Source: CAYMBP01 sp964388745 (GTDB lineage Bacteria; Babelota; Babeliae; Babelales; RVW-14). Taken from it: DNA of 57,414 nucleotides. The notes beneath the pieces were generated by a model. That model saw nothing but the letters and a program-made list of their open reading frames with translations. It was not told the origin of the DNA and searched no databases. Made by a program: the position numbers and the translations under genes. The stretch spans positions 1 through 57,414 of the forward strand of contig CAYMBP010000006.1 of assembly GCA_964388745.1 (NCBI GenBank), written 5' to 3'. Shown piece after piece: positions 18,057 through 26,699 of this stretch (position 1 is the stretch's first letter; each line of letters begins with the position of its first letter).

Positions 18057-18692
18057 ATGAATAAAAAAATAATACTTTTTTGTATCATTGCTTTATCGAA
18101 TACAAATCTTTTTTCCAATGATAACTACTCTACAATACGTCTTTCAACATTACAAAATATAATGCCACTCAAAAAGACAATATTTAAACTTTATCCTCAA
18201 ATATTTGATTTTTATAAAATTCATAGCTCAAACGAAACAATAGACCTTTGGACAATATACTCTCTCTTTCATCAATATGAGCTTGTCAAGACGATCCTTC
18301 TTAAAGAAAAAAAAAGTGGTGAATATGTTGGCCTTATTATTTGGCGACACCCATTTACTACAACAAGCTGGGAGAAGGTCATTCAAAGCGCTAGAAGCCT
18401 AAGAAAACATGAGCTTACATCTTTCATTCAAGAATTAAATAGCGAAAAAGATATGAATATTGCTGAAATTGAAATATGCAGTGCATCAACAGAAGAGGGC
18501 TATAAAAAACTCCTTGCTGAAAGTGAACTCATTATAGCCAAGACAGCAAAGACCATCAATATACGTACGCTTAACAATGAAGATACGAACAAAGCTTTTA
18601 TTGCAATGGGGTATAAAATGGAACAAAAGCCTTGTCCTAAATGCAATCGATGGTGCTGGCAAAAAAATTTGTCTGATAAAACTACTGAATAA
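18057..18692 (+). CDS. Exported GNAT-like protein with Cys-rich tail
   Basis: 211 residues with a signal peptide (MKKIIL-type, to about residue 21) and a good ribosome site (AAAAAGGA). The C-terminal half resembles an N-acetyltransferase: a VGLIIWRHP strand, IAEIEIC, a helix, INIRTLNNEDTNKAF-x-AMGY, which corresponds to the L-x-V-x-x-x-N-x-x-A-x-x-x-Y-x-x-x-GF end of GNATs. The acetyl-CoA loop (Q/R-x-x-G-x-G/A) is not recognisable (STEEGYKKLL), so it may be inactive or bind something else. The tail CPKCNRWCWQK could bind metal. Its last 11 bp overlap the 3' end of the convergent translocase gene. The family call is tentative. Confidence 0.45.
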   Translation: MNKKIILFCIIALSNTNLFSNDNYSTIRLSTLQNIMPLKKTIFKLYPQIFDFYKIHSSNETIDLWTIYSLFHQYELVKTILLKEKKSGEYVGLIIWRHPFTTTSWEKVIQSARSLRKHELTSFIQELNSEKDMNIAEIEICSASTEEGYKKLLAESELIIAKTAKTINIRTLNNEDTNKAFIAMGYKMEQKPCPKCNRWCWQKNLSDKTTE

Positions 18693-20079
18693 CCTCTTCA
18701 CTCGTCACAAGTTGATGATTTTTACGCCCAACAAACAGAGCTGCACCCATGCCACAGGCTATTAAAATAATACTTAAAAATGTCCCATAATTCATTAAAT
18801 CAATAAGGTTGTGCTTAAACATATTTGAAATTTGAGCACCACCCATTTTTGCGCTTCTTGTACCAAATGTATCAACCCATCCCTTTGCTTTGAACTGAAC
18901 ATCTCTGCTTGTTGGAATATAGACAATATGCTTTATAGGATCATTGAGAGCAAAATTCAATCCCTTAATCATCACCATTGAACTAAACAATACCCACAAA
19001 AAGAAAGTTACGGAAGCACTAAGAACATGACAGCAATATACAGCACATAGCAAACACAAAACCACTGTTGGATAAATAAATAGACTCTTTCGAAGGCCAA
19101 GTTTACCAAGAAAAAAGCTTGTACCAATTAAAACAATCAAACAAGAAATAGAGTTTGTTGCAATGCCAAAAATTGACATGAAAGTATTAAATCCTTGCTT
19201 GGTTGCATACTCAGGTATTGCAACAGCTTGCCTATACATTTGATATTCAACAATAACCGCAACGACCTCATACACTGTTGAAATAACAAACACCCCAAGA
19301 AGATACGGACGTGTTGCTATAAGATAAATACCCTCAACAAAACTTTTAAAAAATGATCCCCGCTCTTCTTTTTTATTATCTATGATTTGCTGTATACTTG
19401 GCTGATATTCAACAACATAGTGCCTAATATAATAAATTAGACCAATAATAAATACCAAGCCAATAATTCCAAGTAAAAAAGAAGGCCAGACTTGTCCATG
19501 TTTACCAAGCACATAACTCATACTTGATCCAGATAAAGCTCCAAGCTGCCCACCTAAAACAATCATAGGAAAACCGAGCTTAGCTGTTGAGGTATTAGTC
19601 AAACTTACTACGTAAGACCAAAATAAAGCAATCAAAATTGATCCTGCACTTTCAACAGCAAAGTAGTTAACCCAACCAGTTGTTGCAAGAACATAGGAGC
19701 CAAGAAACGACGAACCATAATAATCATTTACCATTAAAAGAAACATTGCCACACTAAACGTTACAATATAAAAAGAACCAATAATATAAAAAAGTTGATG
19801 ACGAGCAAATAAATCAACAAGCTTTGAGTAAATACCTACAGCACAGGCTATAATAATTACCGACCAAATTTTTGCCATTGGCTGAAACAACGCTCCCTGC
19901 TTAACTGCCCACCCGAGCTCTTCAGGAAATGCAACGGTAAAAAAGACAACATCCCGAGCAATACGCATCACCCAATATACAAAAATTAGCATAAAAAAGG
20001 TGAGTGAAAAAAAGGCAAATTTTCTTACTTCTTCATCAGTCAGCGCCGGCCAGAATAAACGTAACCATGCATACAACAT
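18682..20079 (-). CDS. ATP/ADP translocase (NTT family), copy 1
   Basis: A 465-residue, roughly 12-helix inner-membrane carrier of the NTT/Tlc family, which in rickettsiae, chlamydiae and plastids exchanges host ATP for ADP or imports other nucleotides. Family blocks are clear: FWPALTDEEVRKFAFF at the start, F-P-E-E-LGW after the second helix, KLVDLFARHQLFYI, and near the end YIPTSRDVQFKAKGWVDTFGTR-type residues followed by KMGGAQISN. It is a tandem paralogue of the next gene. The substrate of each copy cannot be told from sequence. It has a good ribosome site (AAAGGAG) and its own promoter. Confidence 0.95.
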   Translation of the reverse strand: MLYAWLRLFWPALTDEEVRKFAFFSLTFFMLIFVYWVMRIARDVVFFTVAFPEELGWAVKQGALFQPMAKIWSVIIIACAVGIYSKLVDLFARHQLFYIIGSFYIVTFSVAMFLLMVNDYYGSSFLGSYVLATTGWVNYFAVESAGSILIALFWSYVVSLTNTSTAKLGFPMIVLGGQLGALSGSSMSYVLGKHGQVWPSFLLGIIGLVFIIGLIYYIRHYVVEYQPSIQQIIDNKKEERGSFFKSFVEGIYLIATRPYLLGVFVISTVYEVVAVIVEYQMYRQAVAIPEYATKQGFNTFMSIFGIATNSISCLIVLIGTSFFLGKLGLRKSLFIYPTVVLCLLCAVYCCHVLSASVTFFLWVLFSSMVMIKGLNFALNDPIKHIVYIPTSRDVQFKAKGWVDTFGTRSAKMGGAQISNMFKHNLIDLMNYGTFLSIILIACGMGAALFVGRKNHQLVTSEEVIQ

Positions 20080-20115
20080 GAAAACTCCTTTATATAATTA
20101 TTACCTTGCATAGCC

Positions 20116-20144
20116 ATTATAAGAAGATCCCACAAAGAGCGCAA
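20116..20144 (-). promoter_or_regulatory. Promoter of NTT copy 1
   Basis: On the minus strand TTGCGC (20139-20144), a 17-bp spacer and a perfect TATAAT (20116-20121) lie directly after the terminator of NTT copy 2, so the two copies are separately transcribed. Confidence 0.7.
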
Positions 20145-20148
20145 GAAA

Positions 20149-20176
20149 AAAGGTCCGCCTTTAAAAGCGGACCTTT
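20149..20176 (-). terminator. Rho-independent terminator of NTT copy 2
   Basis: A perfect 10-bp stem (AAAGGTCCGC with GCGGACCTTT) and 8-base loop, followed on the minus strand by a T-rich run of six T and CTT. It lies 26 bp after the stop of the translocase at 20202-21593. Confidence 0.88.
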
Positions 20177-20201
20177 GTAATTACTTTAAAAAGAGCTGGC
20201 G

Positions 20202-21593
20202 CTATTCAACAACTTTGCCTTCAGTTACAAGTTGCTTATTCTTGTTGCCAACAAAAATTGCAGCCATAATCCAAAATGCAAGTACACCAAGCCCAAATAA
20301 TGTGCCATACATCATAAGCTCAGCCATATTGTGCTTGAACATATTAGTTATTTGCGATCCACCCATTTTTGCAGTCCGAGGACCGAACATATCAATCCAA
20401 CCCTTTGCCTTAAATTTTGCATCCTTACTGGTTGGGATATACATCATTTCTTTGGTTGGGTTATTCACCGCGTAACTTAGCCCTTTAACAACCATCATAA
20501 CACCGAAAGTCATCCAGAGAAGACTTCCTGCTGATGGCCCTTGCGCATAGAATGCATACAGACCAACCAATGCAACACCAACACAAGCAGGATAAAGAAG
20601 AAGACAAAAACGAAGACCATACTTTTTCATAATAAAACTTGTTCCGAGTAGGGCCATAAGAAATGCAAGTCCATTGGTGCATACACCAAAAATACCCATA
20701 AACTTAGCAAAACCTGTTTCTGTCGCAAATTGTGGAAATACTGATGCCTGACGCTTCATTTGATAATCAATAATAGTACCAATAACCTCATAAAGTGTAG
20801 ATACAACCAAAATACCAAAAATATATGAGCGTGTTGCAATAAGCTTAATTCCACTGGTAAAGCTTTCAATAAAACCAGGCTTCTTTTTCTTATCAACTTC
20901 TTCTGTTGGCCCAACTTGATGCTGAGGAACAACGCGCATAAAATAGTTAATCAATACGGTGATCATAATCAAAAAGATTGTTGCCAACATAAACAATGGC
21001 CATACGCTTCCAAAAGAACTTGAAACGATAAGCAACGATGACCCACCAATAGATCCAATTTGTGCACCAGCAAGAATTAGTGGAAAACCAACTTTTGCAG
21101 ATTCTGAATCTGTCATGCTAATACAAAATGACCAAAAAACAGGTACCATCAAAGAGCCAAAGCTCTCGATACTAAAATAAGTCACCCAACCAATTCCAGC
21201 AAGGACAGTTCTCCCAAGAAACGGATCACCATACAAATCTCGCATTACAAGTAAACCTGTAATAGTTGCAAAAATGCAAGCATAAAAACCTGCAACAATA
21301 TAAAATAATTGATGTTTTTTAAACAAATCAACAAGTCGAGAATAGATCACGATCATACCAATCACAACAAACACAGAAATCGTTTTTGCTGTTGGCTGTA
21401 ATTGACCACCCATGCCAGGAGCCCATCCTAAGCTTTCAGGAAAAGCAATTTTGAAGAATACGGTGTCTTTGAGCAGGCGAAGCATCCAGTATCCACCAAT
21501 GATGAAAAAAAATGTTGCTGAAAGAATAGAAAATTTTTGGATCTCATCATCTTTCAATGATGGCCAAAAAAATCGAACAATAGAGTTGATCAT
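20202..21593 (-). CDS. ATP/ADP translocase (NTT family), copy 2
   Basis: 463 residues, closely related along its whole length to copy 1 (FWPSLKDDEIQKFSIL; AFPESLGWAP; SRLVDLFKKHQLFYI; YIPTSKDAKFKAKGWIDMFG). Both copies are slightly shorter than the rickettsial Tlc proteins (about 500). Divergence in the loops, for example the insert with PTEEVDKKKKPG near 227, suggests different transport specificity after duplication; one copy may exchange ATP/ADP and the other import nucleotides or deoxynucleotides. The ATG at 21591-21593 follows AGGGGGATCT, a good ribosome site. It has its own promoter about 150 bp upstream and its own terminator. Confidence 0.95.
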   Translation of the reverse strand: MINSIVRFFWPSLKDDEIQKFSILSATFFFIIGGYWMLRLLKDTVFFKIAFPESLGWAPGMGGQLQPTAKTISVFVVIGMIVIYSRLVDLFKKHQLFYIVAGFYACIFATITGLLVMRDLYGDPFLGRTVLAGIGWVTYFSIESFGSLMVPVFWSFCISMTDSESAKVGFPLILAGAQIGSIGGSSLLIVSSSFGSVWPLFMLATIFLIMITVLINYFMRVVPQHQVGPTEEVDKKKKPGFIESFTSGIKLIATRSYIFGILVVSTLYEVIGTIIDYQMKRQASVFPQFATETGFAKFMGIFGVCTNGLAFLMALLGTSFIMKKYGLRFCLLLYPACVGVALVGLYAFYAQGPSAGSLLWMTFGVMMVVKGLSYAVNNPTKEMMYIPTSKDAKFKAKGWIDMFGPRTAKMGGSQITNMFKHNMAELMMYGTLFGLGVLAFWIMAAIFVGNKNKQLVTEGKVVE

Positions 21594-21726
21594 AGATCCC
21601 CCTGGTAATGGTAAAAAAACAAACGAAATACATCAGAATATATTCGCAGAAACACTGTATAAATCAAAAAGATGGCCGAACAGATGTAAAAATGGCACCT
21701 TGAACTTTTGTCGGTCAGCATTTTTC

Positions 21727-21755
21727 ATTGTAACACAATCAAAAGGCTGATGCAA
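21727..21755 (-). promoter_or_regulatory. Promoter of NTT copy 2
   Basis: On the minus strand TTGCAT (21750-21755), 17 bp, TACAAT (21727-21732). The start codon is about 135 bp downstream, so the mRNA would have a leader of about 125 nt; no riboswitch is recognised in it. Confidence 0.6.
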
Positions 21756-22002
21756 TAACGTTATTCAACAACTGTTAGAGTAAAATAAAAAGTTTCGGCT
21801 TTGAGAGAAGCTTTATTTAAATTAAAACACTAAAATAAGCCATTTAAACATGAAATTTATCGAAGTTTATTATAGTACCTTAAAAATGCGCATACTGACA
21901 ATGAGCGATACCTTAACAATTATAATTTATTTTCATCATTCACATTACAAAACATTCAAAGATTATTACAACATCTGTAACCATTAGTTCAAAAAAGTTA
22001 GC

Positions 22003-22035
22003 AAGGTCCCCCGGACAGAACTTCCGGAGGACCTT
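22003..22035 (-). terminator. Terminator of the BrnQ-type transporter
   Basis: A 13-bp GC-rich stem with one mismatch (22003-22015 with 22023-22035) and a 7-base loop, about 80 bp after the stop at 22113. On the minus strand it is followed by GCTAAC and six T; on the + strand by A and six T, so it may stop transcription from both sides. Confidence 0.75.
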
Positions 22036-22112
22036 ATTTTTTACACAAAAGAAAAGTGACTACCTTACTCAAATCCAAAAATTTTCATGAGGTCGAATAT
22101 AAAATTCTTGTG

Positions 22113-23279
22113 TTACCTCAAAACCAAATATGAATACTTTATAAAAAGCGTTACACACAAAGTTAAAAATACCGGTGCCTTGATATAAGGAAAATTAAAG
22201 AGCTTATGAGCAAGGTTAACAAATGCCAGCATAATAATTGATGGATACAGCGTTACCACAAATGGATGCGTCACTTCAATAATCCTAACAAACCCCAGGT
22301 TAGACATAACAAAAGAAGCAATAACAGTAATCAACAAAGCTGTTACATGACTAATTTTACTTTTTACAATCTCAACACGAACATAATCAGCAAAGACTGA
22401 TGTTAGAACCGTAGCAGTTGTTAAGCAGGCAATTGCAATGGAAGTATTAGCTAAAACGGCCGCACTCGGTCCAAGAATAAGAACAACAAGCGTACTCAAT
22501 ACCATTTCATCTGAAACACTCATCAACTGAGCTCCATACATAGCAGCAACGTAGGCAAATCCTCCATAAACTAACCCAAGAAAAGAAACCCCTATCAATC
22601 CCGCGTGAAATCCAACACGCGCTGTCTGCCCAGGTGTCATGTCTCCACGATGATCAAATTGTCTACGAATAGCTGCAATAATTAATCCTGAAAAGAAAAT
22701 TGTGCCGAGCAAATCAAGCATATGAAATCCACCAAAAACACCCTTAAGAAAGTGATCATAAGGCTGAACTGTCACATCTCGAATTTGGCCAGGATAAAGC
22801 ATGCCAAGAGCAATAATTGCAAACATCAAAAGAAGCTTTACTGGCCCAAGGACTTTACCTAAAAGGTCAAGCAATATACCTTTTTTTATCGTTAAAGCAA
22901 AAATGATACAAACAGAAACAAAACTAAATGTAAACAACGAGACAGAAGGCATATATGACTGAACAGATGAATGAGACAATGCAATACATCGAGGAATAAC
23001 CGCAAATGGCCCAATAAGCATCAAGCACCCAAAGGCTATAATTTTCCCGGGGATATTTCCTGTCATTGAAAGAAATTTTTTGTATGAACCATCATAATAA
23101 ATAACTGAAACAATCCCAATCAATGGCACCAAGACACCTGACAAACAAAGACCTATCAAGGCCCATATCATTTTATCTCCAGAATCTCTACCCAAAATAA
23201 GCGGAAATATAACATTACCAGACCCAAATAGCATCGCAAAAATAGTAAACGCTACCGGAAGTAACCTTGATGCATACAT
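22113..23279 (-). CDS. brnQ: BrnQ-type branched-chain amino acid transporter
   Basis: A 388-residue, roughly 12-helix cation:amino-acid symporter of the LIVCS family, importing leucine, isoleucine and valine in other bacteria. Conserved blocks: AMLFGSGNVIFPLILG near the N-terminus, GPFAVIPR near 90, DLLGTIFFSGLII, and LANTSIAIACLTTA. It is shorter than E. coli BrnQ (439). The start ATG at 23279 has an excellent ribosome site (GAGGAAGGA). It sits beside the translocases and opposite a second amino-acid permease, forming a nutrient-import block. Confidence 0.9.
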   Translation of the reverse strand: MYASRLLPVAFTIFAMLFGSGNVIFPLILGRDSGDKMIWALIGLCLSGVLVPLIGIVSVIYYDGSYKKFLSMTGNIPGKIIAFGCLMLIGPFAVIPRCIALSHSSVQSYMPSVSLFTFSFVSVCIIFALTIKKGILLDLLGKVLGPVKLLLMFAIIALGMLYPGQIRDVTVQPYDHFLKGVFGGFHMLDLLGTIFFSGLIIAAIRRQFDHRGDMTPGQTARVGFHAGLIGVSFLGLVYGGFAYVAAMYGAQLMSVSDEMVLSTLVVLILGPSAAVLANTSIAIACLTTATVLTSVFADYVRVEIVKSKISHVTALLITVIASFVMSNLGFVRIIEVTHPFVVTLYPSIIMLAFVNLAHKLFNFPYIKAPVFLTLCVTLFIKYSYLVLR

Positions 23280-23763
23280 AAATATCCTTCCTCGTAAATC
23301 ATGAATACAAACACCATGATCAATCTATGAGGTTAAACTTAATTAAAAAGCAAAATTGCTAAAATTATGACGGCACAAAAAGCCTCAATAGAGAGTGATT
23401 AGGGTTTTTTAGGCAAATAGTCTTTTTATTTTTATAAGACAGATTGCTAAACAAAGCCCCTCTCGCTTGTAACTGAACAACCGTACAACAGTACTTTTTC
23501 TTTAATATGTTCAGCAAAAAGCTTTTTGTCTTTAAATGAAAAAGTACAAAGTGATTCAAGGATAAAATTACCCTTTTGATATTATTATAATAACATAAAA
23601 GCAAAATACAACTTTTTTTAATTTGAATTTAAAATCAATTAAAAGAAGGCAAAAAAGGCTCAGTCTTCAGGTTTTACAGCTCACTCTTTTTCGTATATAA
23701 TTCTGACCAAATAATCTACTTTATTGCGTCATTTTGCAAAATATTATTATCTAAAAATAGATT
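23280..23763. other. Divergent intergenic region between two transporters
   Basis: Contains the promoter at 23673-23701. A 79-codon minus-strand frame (23365-23604) is visible, but it is rich in K, L and N, lacks a good ribosome site and matches nothing I know, so I do not call it. Nothing else stands out. Confidence 0.45.
23673..23701 (+). promoter_or_regulatory. Promoter of the APC permease
   Basis: TTTACA (23673-23678), exactly 17 bp, and a perfect TATAAT (23696-23701), 63 bp before the first possible start. One of the best promoters in the window. Confidence 0.7.
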
Positions 23764-25134
23764 ATGATTGGTTCTAGGAAGTATTACTTAATTAACACTC
23801 AAGACGAAAGCCATATTATGGAGAATTCTGGGAAAATTTCAATAGCAGCAGCTGTGCTTATGAGCATGAATGTTATGATCGGTACGGGAATCCTCTTTGG
23901 ACCGCAACTTATGGCTGCAAATGCAGGGTCCTTCAGCTTTCTTGGTTGGACTATTGGGGCCTTACTTCTCTGTCCAATTATTATCAATGTTGCCGATGCA
24001 GCCCGCATGTTCCCTGGAGAAGGCGGATTTTTTAGCTACTGCCGGTCAACGCTTGGAGAAACTGGAGCCTTTATGGCAACATGGTCTTTTTTTCTTGGAT
24101 ATGTTGGAACAACGGCTGTTCAAACGTCTGTTATTCGAGATGAATTAATTCGAAGTTTTAATTGTGGTTGGATTCAAACAAATCCTGTTATTTTTTATCT
24201 TATTTCGGTTATTACCTTCTCTCTTCTTAATTTATTAAGCATTACGGTCATAAGCCGCATACAAAGTAGTGTTACAATAATCAAACTGATCCCTCTCTTT
24301 TTTGTTATTTTTCTCCTTGGCGGTTATTACAATCCAAACTTTCACCTAGAATATGCAAGAGTTCTTAAGCTCGGACTTGTTATTCCAACAAGTATCTTCG
24401 CTTTTAATGGCTGGGAAGCATGCTGCAGCATTGGGCATTTAATTCAAGGTGGAAGCAAAAAAGTGCCTTTCGTTATCTTTAGTGCTTTTGGTATTGTGGT
24501 ATTGCTTTATACTATTTTTCACTTAAGCATTTTACATATCATGGGTGTTGATAATTTAATAAAATTTGGAGCAGCTTCATTTCCCCTCTTTTTAGGCTTT
24601 TCAGCCCAAACAGTCAACATGCTTAATATAGCAATTGCATATGCATTCATGATTAGTTATATCAATTCTCTTTATGGTGTTTATGTTGCAAATGTAACCA
24701 CACTACATAGCCTTGCACACAAAGACCTTATCTTTTTTTCAAAGCGCCTTTCACAGGTTAACAACCTTGAAAGACCTGTAGCAGTTATTGGTATTTATGG
24801 GATTATCGCTCTTACTCTTAGTTGTCTTATTGCAGACACAACGATTCTTATTGGAATTACAGGCTTGGGCGTTATATCTTCATTTTTTACGACAATGCTT
24901 TCTCTTGCTGTTGCATTTTACCAGCGCAAAAACTATTTAAAACTAGTGCAAGTATTTTTTGGATTTACCTCTTGCTCTCTTTTGCTTTACTTAAGCTTTA
25001 TGTCAACAGGAGCAACAATGAAAATTAGACTTCTGAAAATATTACCCTTACTTTTTGGTTACATAGTTGGATACGTCATGCTCCATTTTAAGCAGAAAGA
25101 AAAAGCTCAAAAACAATTAGATCAGATGTTATAG
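23764..25134 (+). CDS. APC-family amino acid permease
   Basis: 456 residues, about 12 membrane helices. The first helix begins with KISIAAAVLMSMNVMIGTGILFGP, the glycine-rich unwound substrate site of the APC (amino acid-polyamine-organocation) family, and RMFPGEGGFFSYCR follows as in family members (P-x-x-GG-x-Y). Substrate is not predictable; antiport with an intracellular amino acid or simple import are both possible. The start is uncertain: the first ATG (23764) has no ribosome site, and Met19 (23818), just before the first helix, has only a weak GAAAG. The gene is convergent with the next one, with about 240 bp between. Confidence 0.88.
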   Translation: MIGSRKYYLINTQDESHIMENSGKISIAAAVLMSMNVMIGTGILFGPQLMAANAGSFSFLGWTIGALLLCPIIINVADAARMFPGEGGFFSYCRSTLGETGAFMATWSFFLGYVGTTAVQTSVIRDELIRSFNCGWIQTNPVIFYLISVITFSLLNLLSITVISRIQSSVTIIKLIPLFFVIFLLGGYYNPNFHLEYARVLKLGLVIPTSIFAFNGWEACCSIGHLIQGGSKKVPFVIFSAFGIVVLLYTIFHLSILHIMGVDNLIKFGAASFPLFLGFSAQTVNMLNIAIAYAFMISYINSLYGVYVANVTTLHSLAHKDLIFFSKRLSQVNNLERPVAVIGIYGIIALTLSCLIADTTILIGITGLGVISSFFTTMLSLAVAFYQRKNYLKLVQVFFGFTSCSLLLYLSFMSTGATMKIRLLKILPLLFGYIVGYVMLHFKQKEKAQKQLDQML

Positions 25135-25376
25135 TAAAAAACACTCTATAGCTAGACTCTCTAAAGTTTATACGATTTAAATTTCGATGTAAGCCATCTG
25201 CCTAAGCTAGAGCTTCGTCGGCAACTATCATCCTCAGTGAATATTGTGAACACACTCACCATGCTCTCTGAGGAGTATCTTCAAATTAAGTTATTTATAT
25301 AAGCCTTAAAGATACTTGCTCTAGCGTGCACAAATATTCTGAAGCAATCTTAAAAATTTTCTGAGGTCTTTTTTTG

Positions 25377-26669
25377 CTATTTTTTAGGATTTGATAACTT
25401 TGGAAGATCAAGCGACTCTCCTTCATGCTCAAACATCAACACTTGAAAAACTCTTCTCATATTTGCTTGTTGAACCTGAAAACAATAATCTCCATGTTTA
25501 ACACGTTCTCCCTTACGCGGCAAATGCTCTAACTGCTCAGCTAAAAAGCCAGCAAGCGTTACTGACTCCTCAGAAGGAAACCGCATAGAAAAATGTTCTT
25601 CAAGTTCACTTAAGCTAATACCTGCATCAATTAACCAACCACCTTTATCAAGTGGAATGATATGCGCATTGCTACTTTCATTTTCATCAGTAATATCACC
25701 AACAATCTCTTCTAATATATCCTCAAGCGTAACAAGGCCAGAAAATAGACCATGCTCATTTATAACTATCACCATGTGAATTTGCTTCTTTAACAACTCA
25801 CTTAATAATAAGTTAATTTTTTGTGTTTCAGGCACAAACAAAATAGGCAATATAAGATCACGCAATTCTTTTTTTTGATTACGAGCTAAAGCTTTGAGCA
25901 ATACCTTTTGATGAATAAGACCAATAACATTATCATCATCTTCTTCATATACTGGAATACGAGACTTATTAGACTCACAAAGCACCTCAATAACATTTTC
26001 AATTGATGTATCAACATCAAGCAAAATGACATCAGAACGCGGAGTCATAATCTCTTTAACCATTTTCTGCCCAAGACTAAAAACATTTTGGAGCATTTCT
26101 GTTTTTTCTGCCTCCATCAGCCCCTTTTTATCACTGTAATCAATTAAAAATTCTATCTCTTTTTCACTGATCATATCATGTTGCCGCTCAAGAACATGTG
26201 GTCCGCCAATTGTTGAAAAAAAGAAGTCTGCAATTTTCAATAAAATAGTTACAAATGGATAGGAAATCGTAAAAAGAATATTTATTAACCACAAAAATGA
26301 CTCAAAGAGCTTTTCATGATGAGTTTTTGCAAAACTTTTTGGAATAATCTCTCCAAAAATAAGAATCATAACAGTTGCAATACTAACCCCAATTGCAAGA
26401 CCAAGATTTCCAAGGTGTCTCTGCATAATTTCAGTAATGACAACAGAAGTCAAAACATGCGCAAAATTATTAGCAATAAGAATAGTAATTAAAATACGCT
26501 GAGGATTGTTTTCCCAAGCGGTAAATAAAGCTTTATACTTTGCTACCGTTAACTGCAATTCTTTGAGTCTAAACAAACGCAACGCGGTAAATGCTGTTTC
26601 TAAAAAAGCAAAAAGCGCTGCAAATGACAATGTTACTAAGAAGATAATAATTTGTCCCACAAGTGACAC
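25377..26669 (-). CDS. CNNM/CorC-type membrane protein with CBS domains
   Basis: 430 residues: an N-terminal DUF21/CNNM membrane domain (about 1-185, starting MSLVGQIIIFLVTL; GEIIPKSFAKTHHEK is the family block), a CBS pair (about 205-325, with MTPRSDVILLDVD and LVTLEDILEEIVGDI), and a C-terminal CorC/HlyC domain (about 345-425). Members handle magnesium or cobalt efflux. The start is GTG with GAGGAG 9 bp upstream. It follows the acyl-CoA ligase by 30 bp and is probably the last gene of that run. Confidence 0.9.
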   Translation of the reverse strand: MSLVGQIIIFLVTLSFAALFAFLETAFTALRLFRLKELQLTVAKYKALFTAWENNPQRILITILIANNFAHVLTSVVITEIMQRHLGNLGLAIGVSIATVMILIFGEIIPKSFAKTHHEKLFESFLWLINILFTISYPFVTILLKIADFFFSTIGGPHVLERQHDMISEKEIEFLIDYSDKKGLMEAEKTEMLQNVFSLGQKMVKEIMTPRSDVILLDVDTSIENVIEVLCESNKSRIPVYEEDDDNVIGLIHQKVLLKALARNQKKELRDLILPILFVPETQKINLLLSELLKKQIHMVIVINEHGLFSGLVTLEDILEEIVGDITDENESSNAHIIPLDKGGWLIDAGISLSELEEHFSMRFPSEESVTLAGFLAEQLEHLPRKGERVKHGDYCFQVQQANMRRVFQVLMFEHEGESLDLPKLSNPKK

Positions 26670-26699
26670 GGTTTGACACTCCTCGATTAAATTTAATAA

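Larger units (their letters stand above)
21594..22112. other. Intergenic region with promoter and terminator
   Basis: Holds the NTT copy 2 promoter (21727-21755) with a roughly 130-nt leader, and the terminator at 22003-22035. Between them (21760-22000) I see only AT-rich sequence without a credible frame or RNA gene. Confidence 0.5.

Noticed and set aside
21600..21726. Riboswitch in the NTT copy 2 leader
   Set aside because: The leader is long enough but I found no conserved riboswitch core or convincing stem set.
23365..23604. 79-codon minus-strand frame between the two amino-acid transporters
   Set aside because: Low-complexity K/L/N composition, no ribosome site and no family; likely chance.
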